NCBI GenBank assembly: GCA_009809945.1
Contig: WTPW01002265.1
Span: forward strand, 27,517-91,516
Length of the DNA stretch: 64,000 nucleotides
Direction of reading: 5' to 3'
DNA from: Gigaspora margarita
Taxonomy: Eukaryota > Glomeromycota > Glomeromycetes > Diversisporales > Gigasporaceae
Part shown: one piece after another, positions 56,994-64,000 of the stretch
How positions within the stretch are numbered: the stretch's first letter is position 1
Layout of the letters: the number at the start of each line of letters is the position of its first letter
The notes under the pieces: model-generated
Databases searched by the model: none
Seen by the model: only the letters and a program-made list of their open reading frames with translations
Told to the model about the DNA's origin: nothing
Position numbers and translations under genes: made by a program

Positions 56994-58018
56994 TTACTAA
57001 TATAATTGGGCCAAAATTTTATACTACTTTGGTAATACATATGATCTTATCAATCAAAAAATTTTATAGTTTAAAAATTTATTACAAATAGAGCTATACT
57101 TTGTTAAGTTTCTTCATAATTATGCTTGCATGTAATTAAAGATTTTTAAGCAGCAGTTGTAGTTAGATTTTGTTTATTTAGGGGATAGTAAATAAATAGA
57201 AAGCAACTTAATATTACACAAGTAGATAATTGATCTTCAAAACCATCACAATATAGATTTATATATAGATTTATATGCAGTTTTATATATATTTATATCC
57301 AATCTTCAAAAATTTTAATAATAAAAATTTTAGCTATTTTAATAAGGTTATTTTCAAATTTTGGCATGACTAAGGGCTAGTAACTAGCTTTGTAAAAGCT
57401 TAGCAACAGTTTTCTACATTTTTAAAAATTGAATTATATATTCCCTATAGGATGATCTAGTTTATTCTAGTTCAAAAGAAAGAAAATGCATTAGAGCAAC
57501 ACATTTTGCAAATTTATAGCAATTGACTTTGGGTTAGAGGTAAAAACATTAAAAAAGGCACTGTGTAAAAACTGCCTAACAGTTCTGAATTTTAGAATGA
57601 ATAATCCCAGATTCAGGAAATGCTAAAAGGAACAAATATAAGACATTTGTGATCAAGAAGAAATAAATAGAAAGCATTTGCTTATAATCCAAAGTGAGTT
57701 AAAAAAGATAAATATAAGGCATTTGTTTATGATCTAGAAGGAGCTAATAAGGTTTTATTCAAGTATTTTCATATTTTTTACTATGAATTTTCATTGTCAA
57801 CACACTAATATATTGATATTATATTTTTTATATACTTGCAAAATTTCAATAGAAGCTACTCAGGTACTAATTGGGATTTTATTTTGATCTATCATAGCAA
57901 TTGAGCATCACTATAATAGTTAGAAAATAATAGCAAAAGTAGTGTTTAAACAAATTTCAATAATATCACTATTCATACTATTGATTTTTATCTGAAATAT
58001 TATTAGAATAACTAAAAC
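56994..58018. other. AT-rich spacer
   Basis: Only loose short repeats (AAATATAAG(A/G)CATTTG twice at about 57634-57730); no gene. Confidence 0.5.
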
Positions 58019-58026
58019 ATCATAAG

Positions 58027-58736
58027 TAGAGGTTGTACCTGAAATAAATTTCAAATTCTGGATAACCTGTCTGTTTATCAGATTATTACTGGGTTACAGA
58101 CTGGATTGTTTTAAAAATCTGGGTTACCCAGATGACCTGGTTGACCTGGTTTGTTTGATTGGCTAATGCAAAATTGAGATGGCTCTTAAGAGTATGTAAT
58201 TTTTTTAAGTAAACTAAAGGTTGTACCTGTTAAAAAATTTAAGCTCTAAGTTACTCACACTTTTACAATATTATAAACTGGGTCATCTTAATAATCTGGG
58301 TAACCCAGTTTTTTTTTGATTGGTTGATGCAAAATCATAAGTTCTCTTATATGTATTTTTTTAAAAAACTACATATAATGATAATGGTAACTGATAAATT
58401 TATTAAATTTTTATGTATAAAATTTAATATATAAGTTTAACTGGCCTAAAAATCATTCAGCAAATTTTACAGGTGCTTTGGGAATTATGATAATAGCTGT
58501 AACATAATCAGTTTATTTTCCAATGGCTAGAGGCCATCAAAAAATAAACTGGTTTAAATAATAAAATTTAAAATGACCTCACTTCCAACAGATATATGTA
58601 CTGTATATATGTTTGTACATCACATTATTATACTTATAGATAATTAATTTGGATCACCTGGTTAATGATAGCTATGACCCAGTTGACAGGTATTAACTGG
58701 GTTACCCAGGTAACACCTATACAGGTACAAGCTCTA
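58027..58736. mobile_element. Non-autonomous hAT-type element, 710 bp, CTGGGTTACCCAG word ends
   Basis: Ends TAGAGGTTGTACCTG and, inward from the right, TAGAGCTTGTACCTG. Perfect 8-bp duplication ATCATAAG at 58019-58026 and 58737-58744. Both ends and a middle block carry CTGGGTTACCCAG, GACCTGGTTGACCTGG and related words. Confidence 0.9.
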
Positions 58737-58744
58737 ATCATAAG

Positions 58745-60046
58745 ATAAAGAAGAACCCAGGACATTATTTAACAAATGCATCCCATAGAACACATTGGTC
58801 TGTATAATACTTGTGCACTATTTCAATTATTAGAAAATTACTTGAGAACAACCTTGGTTATTGTGAATTGTTTTGAATTTAAAGTGTAAATTATTATCAA
58901 AAATCCATTAATATTGATTATAAAAATATTTTTTATTAAAAATTGAATATATTTTTTTATTATAAAAACATGCTAGTACAATAAATTTATATATATAACA
59001 AATGACAAGTCAAAACCTCTACATATAGTCCAATGCTTATGCTTAACAATTAATTTACCAATTTCATCTGTGAAAAGCCCAAATAGAAACACTCTAAATT
59101 CGAATAAATCCTAAATTTGTAAGATTTATTCAGGCTTAGCACCAATATTAAAAAAAACTGTTCTAAAAATGTTGCAATTCTTTTTATATAGAGTTTTTAG
59201 CTTCTATGAGTTCAGTTATGTTTCTGGACTCTAAGAAAGTCTTTCAGAAGTCACAAATAAGATACATAAGTAATATGTCTTGAATCAGTAACAAACAGAG
59301 CATAATGAGTGCTAGTTTAATATAGTAGTATAAGATTTTTTATAAGACTTACTAGTGCTATTAATAGCTATTGATATGTAACAATTTTGGAGGTCAATGA
59401 TCTATCTACTTGTATAACATTAAGTTGCCCCATTTATTTACTATCCTCTAGATTATATTAAAGTTTTATTGTATCAAGTTTCATTATAGTCAAGCTTTAT
59501 TATTTAAGTTTTACTAGATCAAGTTTTACTAAGATAAATCTATTAGTTAATTTTTATTGTAATTAAAGGTTTTTTACTATTGTCAAAGTGTTGGTCAAGT
59601 TTTTTTAAAGCCTTTACTATTACCAAAGTTTAGGTTTCTCTGAATTAAGTTTTTCTAGATCAGTTTTTCTAAAATTAAGCTTTGCCAAGGTCAAGTTTGA
59701 TAGTAAGTTTTATTATTACAGTTAAATCTTTCCAAACTAGTATACATAGTGAACAAGTTTTGTATCAGTATTGAGAGGTTATCAGATTTGAATATTATTA
59801 TAAACTATTAAATTTATATAGCAGAAACTGACTTGATAGATTAATTTTTATCAGATTTGATAGGTTATTAGGTTTGACAAAATTGATTTTGGAGGTTCGA
59901 CTGTATTTAATATATATAGTAAAATGAACATTTATTGCTTTCAATAACTATTTTATTTAAAAAAAAGAAAAAATAGCCAAATTTGTACAATAGATCTGCC
60001 AAAAACTTTGGTACCTGCCCAATTATCAGTACAATTACAAAGCTTG
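58745..60046. other. AT-rich spacer with a TCAAGTTTTA word array
   Basis: 59450-59720 repeats degenerate TCAAGTTTTACTA-like words, and 59890-59903 reads TTGGAGGTTCGACTG followed by TA, like the right end of a TA-flanked element. No left end was found. No gene. Confidence 0.4.
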
Positions 60047-60048
60047 TA

Positions 60049-60438
60049 CAGTCAACTTCCATAAGTGCATCTTCTTGGGGCCATAGGCAAACATTCAAAA
60101 AAATATATTTAGAAAAGATATGCAGTTACAGAGGGCAATTTATTAATAGCTTTATATGCTTGTGATTATATATATGGATGAATTATTTCAGGTTCTAAAA
60201 CCTGAAATTAAAATTTGAACCAAAATTATTAGAAAGACAAGATTTTTTGATGCTTTTTTGAATAGATAAACTTATAAAGAATATAAATATAAAATTTTAG
60301 ATGCTTTTTTTTGTAAAAATTTTAATTTGCTCTAATAAAAATAAAATGGGCCTTTTTCAAAAATCAATTTCATATTCATTTAAAGAGGTATATATAGTGC
60401 ATGCAGTTATAGAGAGTGCACTTATAAATGGTTGACTA
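60049..60438. mobile_element. MITE, 390 bp, mariner/pogo type
   Basis: CAGTCAACTTCCATAAGTGC and, inward from the right, TAGTCAACCATTTATAAGTGC, flanked by TA (60047-60048, 60439-60440). The ATAAGTGCA motif echoes the CTAAGTGCA of the pogo ends at 51298, so pogo-type transposase is the likely mover. Confidence 0.75.
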
Positions 60439-60440
60439 TA

Positions 60441-61880
60441 TAAAAAATATATATAAAAAAGTTAGAACTATATTCTTATTTTGAGGTTAAAAAGCAATTT
60501 TGTTATCTACATTATTGTAAACTTGTAGAGCCATATAAATTCAAATCCTAAAAATATATTCAAAATAAGTGTATTAGAACAAATGCCAATGGACCTTATA
60601 TCAAGCAATATCTTGGTCCCAATAAACCTCATATCAATTAATGTATTTTATTTTATAATTTTTTTAATAAATTATTGTATATTTATTTATTTTTTAATAA
60701 ATAGAATACATTTGCTTTGAATATAAATATGCTAACAAAAGCATTATACTACTAACAATATTAAGAATATACTAGTTTGGAATTAGATCTAGTAAATTTT
60801 GAATAAATAATTGAAACAGTTAATCCAGGTCTTAAAGGTTTTTTAACTATACAATGAATGCAATTATTCCTAAAATGCTCAATTTATAATATAAGTAAGG
60901 TTAAAAATCAGTAATTGAACTATGTTATTTAATTGCAGATTTGCACAATAAATTTTTAGCTAGCATAAATTAAGAGTAAAGCATATTTAAAAGCATTAGG
61001 TATAATATATTAGGCCATTAACATAACGTCTAGTCTTGGATATTCATCATATACTAAGTAGATATGTATCAAAAATTTAAAAGAATATTTACTCCTTATC
61101 AAAAATCATGTATATTTTAATAAATCCACAAAATCTTAAGGGTAGGCTTTCTCAGATTGGTTACACAATATAAATGTAGTACATCATGTGGTATGCATGA
61201 TGTAGATCATTGAATATAAAATTTTTAACATCGAATATCAAATTTTTAAACTGAAAATTTAGTAAAAAAGAAAACTGTTAACATTAGGAATAGGCAACTT
61301 TAACAAGAAATGGACAAAGTATTACTTAGGGTTAAACTGAAGTAAATATTTCTACAAGTCATATGTATAGCACAATAATGATTTGTTCTAAATGTAGATA
61401 TTTAATAAACATCAAAATTTAAAAGTAGATTATATATAAAAACTATAAAAAATTTGATATTTCTAAGAAACTAATATTGAATAATTAAAATTTTACTCTT
61501 ACTATATTATAATTTTAACTATCAGTATTGCCAAATATCATATAAAATTTTAAACCAACAATTTAATAAAAAGAAGCCCATTAGAAGGCTTCCAGAAATC
61601 AGCTAATTTATTTTTATTAATAAATTGTCTGAGGCCAGACCCACCCCCATACCTGACATCCCTATCAGCCAATCAAATTTTACATTTATTTAAAATTATT
61701 ATTATAAATATATCGACTTTAAAAATAAATAACTTTTGATCTACTGAACCAATTTGGATGATTTAACCACCAAAATAATCCTCTCAAAGAGAGGATTCTA
61801 ACAAGCCCAAAATTATAAAAAATTCAATCACTAGATCATAAAATCGATATAGATTAGTATTATATAATATTTATTTAATA
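60441..61880. other. AT-rich spacer
   Basis: No gene or element recognised. A short stretch at 61735-61790 (TTTTGATCTACTGAACCAAT, GATTTAACCACC) recalls the arms at 24350-24420 and 63470-63530. Confidence 0.45.
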
Positions 61881-62315
61881 AATTATAAAATATTATATGA
61901 GTCAAGTCTGGGTCTGGTCCGAAGTCTGCAGACTGGTCTAAGTTTGAATATATTTATATATATTGTTTGGTGCTAAACAAGTTTACTTAGTGCATGAAGT
62001 CAGAATTAATTAGTAAAATTTTATGAATCATAAGATTTTATAGAATTTTATTAATAAAATTCTATAAAATCTTATAATTTACAAATTTTTATTAATTAAT
62101 TCTAACTTTATGCGCTAAGTAAACTTGTTTAGCACCTAAAAATACATCAGATTGGCAGAAGTGTTTTTGTTTTACTTGAAATTTAGAAAATAGACGCATA
62201 ATTTTGGATCTTTGATCAAAAAAGTCAAATTTAAACATCTTTTCTTCAAATTTCAAGTAAAATAAAAAAAATACTGCCAATTTAATGTATTTTTAGGTTT
62301 TGAACAAGTTTACTT

Positions 62316-62924
62316 TTTTTTGCGTTTTACAACTGAGACCTTGTCTCGATTCTTTATTAAATTATAGACGTAATATTTGTTACATGAATGAGGATACAAC
62401 TAGCCACACGTGCACTTTTGGTGCCTAATTTAAGTGGTCCGCTCGAAGGTTCCACACTAGCTGCTATACCAACAACCCAACTACGGAAGTTGCTTGATTA
62501 AACCCTCTGGTTCACGATCCTCCTATTACTACCTGACACACCTTTGTATACAGATAATGTAGGGCCCAATTCTTTAAATGAATGTTCGACGTCAGACTAC
62601 TTTATCCGTGGCCTAAAGTTGGCTAGGTAGGATGAAAGTCCTACTAGTCTTAATCGTCCAAGTTTTAACTCCAGACTTTCTGTACCCACCTAACTGACAA
62701 TGGCCAAGGTCTGCCAGAAAATGCCGCCAGGAGTTCATGACATGATCTTCACTACGTCTCGTGACTTCGGTTACCCAAATCGTCAATCCAAACTAACAGG
62801 TTCGGCCTTGCAGAGTTTGTTACACTAATTATTAAAATTTGCATTCGCTGTCCACGGACTTGAACTGGCAATCTTTCGATTTGCGACTCAGAGCATAACT
62901 GCTATGCTATCGGACCCGAGGTCA
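62316..62924 (-). mobile_element. tRNA-derived SINE, copy 4
   Basis: The minus-strand head at the right end has TAGCATAGCAG (A-box-like) and CCAGTTCAAGTCC (B-box-like). The body shares GCCACACGTGCACTTTTGGT with copy 2 and other segments with copy 3. T-run at the left end. Perfect 18-bp target duplication TTTTGAACAAGTTTACTT at 62298-62315 and 62925-62942. Confidence 0.9.
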
Positions 62925-63009
62925 TTTTGAACAAGTTTACTTAGTGCATTAAGTTAGATTTAATTAGTAAAACTTTGTGAATCATGAGATTTTATAGAAT
63001 TTTATTAAT

Positions 63010-63826
63010 GGGTATCTGTCAAGCATTCGTACTAAATTTAGTACACACAAAAAAAAATATTTTAAATTAAATATTTAACCAATTTAATTCAAATTTTGTC
63101 AAAATATATTTGAATATTAGAACTATCTTTTTGAATAATTTTAGTAATATTTAATAATAAAAATTTTATATAGTTCAATCTTAAACCTTGAGCATTTTTC
63201 TAAAATTTTGCTGTACTAAATTTAGTACAGCTTAAAAAAACCATACTGTATAAACATTTATAATAAAATTAAAAAAATACCAAATTTTTAGATTGTTTTG
63301 AATCTAATTTTGATCTTGGTATAGTTAAAAAAAATAAATAATAATTTTTTTAAATACTTTAAATAAACCTGTTTTAAAGTAATACACATCTAAAAATAGT
63401 TAGATTTTATATAGTAAAACATAGTAAAAACATAGTAAAAAATTAGTAAAATTAAATTACTTGTAATTTTTTATCTACTGAACCAATTTTAATGATTTTA
63501 CTATTATTAGAACCAGAAAAACTAGCTTTATAACTTTTATTAAGTAATTTAAAAAATTTTATTAAATAAAAATTTTGCTATTTATATTTAGTATTTTTTT
63601 TCTTGCACTTTTGGTCGCAGTTGGTAGCAAACAAATTTTTAAAGATACTAATAAATTTTAAATAAATTATTTCTTTTTTAAATATTCTAAAATGAAATAT
63701 AGATAAAGGATTATATATTAGATAAATTTAATTTAAAGTTAATAATACCAATTTTTTAAAATTACACTTTTAAATTGTACTAAATTTAGTACATTGTACT
63801 AAATTTAGTACAGCAAACGGATACCC
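63010..63826. mobile_element. Unclassified DNA element, 817 bp, with four palindromic 16-mers
   Basis: Ends GGGTATCTGT and, inward from the right, GGGTATCCGT, each soon followed by the perfect palindrome GTACTAAATTTAGTAC (63029-63044, 63213-63228, 63777-63792, 63796-63811). It sits in the centre of a hairpin whose intact copy is at 62035-62060, which gives a 6-bp target duplication ATTAAT (63004-63009, 63827-63832). No coding capacity. Confidence 0.8.
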
Positions 63827-64000
63827 ATTAATAAAATTCTATAAAATCTTATATTTCACAAAATTTTACTAAACAATTCTTACTTTATGCACTTAGTAAA
63901 CTTGTTCAGAACCAAAAAATACATTAAATTGGCAGAAGTATTTTTGTTTTACCTTAGATTTGAAGAAAAGATGCTTAAATTTGACTTTTTGATCAAAAAT

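Larger units (their letters stand above)
61960..64000. repeat. Hairpin satellite around AACAAGTTTACTTAG, two units, cut by the window end
   Basis: Unit 1 (61960-62297): a hairpin with GCTAAACAAGTTTACTTAG and its inverse around TTTTATTAATAAAATTC, then a second hairpin (TACATCAGATTGGCAG and inverse). Unit 2 repeats the first hairpin from 62302, but it is broken by a SINE (62316-62924) and an 817-bp element (63010-63826), then continues to 64000. Confidence 0.7.

Overview
This is a very AT-rich eukaryotic window, with short GT-AG introns and almost no conventional genes. The recognisable host-type genes are one Sel1-repeat protein (4575-4970) and one broken protein kinase whose C-lobe carries HADFHSGN, DLGLS and a WYSLW-free APE/QFTQAADI block. 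Both gene types are strongly expanded in arbuscular mycorrhizal fungi (Glomeromycotina, for example Rhizophagus and Gigaspora). Together with the base composition and the transposon load, they make that group the best guess; the genus cannot be told from the sequence.

Layout. 0-1 kb: a small hAT-type element with a perfect 8-bp target duplication. 1.8-2.35 kb: a four-copy tandem repeat. 4.5-7.1 kb: the Sel1 gene, a 123-bp tandem array broken by an assembly gap, and the kinase pseudogene. 7.4-24.8 kb: a four-level nest. A mariner/pogo-type inverted-repeat element (7440-24760) contains LTR retrotransposon A (7905-24230). The right LTR of A contains Ty3/gypsy element B (13499-23876), and the gag of B contains a 180-bp MITE (22496-22675). 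Each level can be assigned from its termini and target duplications. Both retrotransposons are coded on the minus strand. A carries Sel1-like repeats and no polymerase. B has gag, protease, an unusual zinc-knuckle/Cys-rich/coiled-coil block, RT, RNase H, integrase and an extra ORF before its 3' LTR.

25-29.6 kb: a MITE, a tRNA-derived SINE and AT-rich spacer. 29.7-44.2 kb: a second nest. It holds a small hAT-type element, a foldback element, an 8.8-kb hAT element with a decayed transposase (31887-40712, itself carrying a 128-bp tandem array and a SINE), then a MITE holding two more hAT-type elements (40806-42318 and 42348-44098). 44-51 kb: small inverted-repeat elements and a third SINE. 51.1-55 kb: a MITE carrying a complete pogo/Tigger element whose CENP-B-like transposase has only three in-frame stops plus one intron. 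55-64 kb: foldbacks, MITEs, another hAT-type element, a fourth SINE inside a hairpin satellite, and an 817-bp element carrying four palindromic 16-mers.

The most unusual signals are: (1) Sel1 repeats inside an LTR retrotransposon; (2) a set of hAT-type elements, each with 8-bp target duplications and ends made of degenerate repeats of a short element-specific word; (3) the domain block between protease and RT in element B; (4) strong CpG-decay asymmetry between the LTRs of element A; (5) a SINE family with a common tRNA-like head and exchangeable bodies. All calls come from reading the sequence; no alignment or database search was run.
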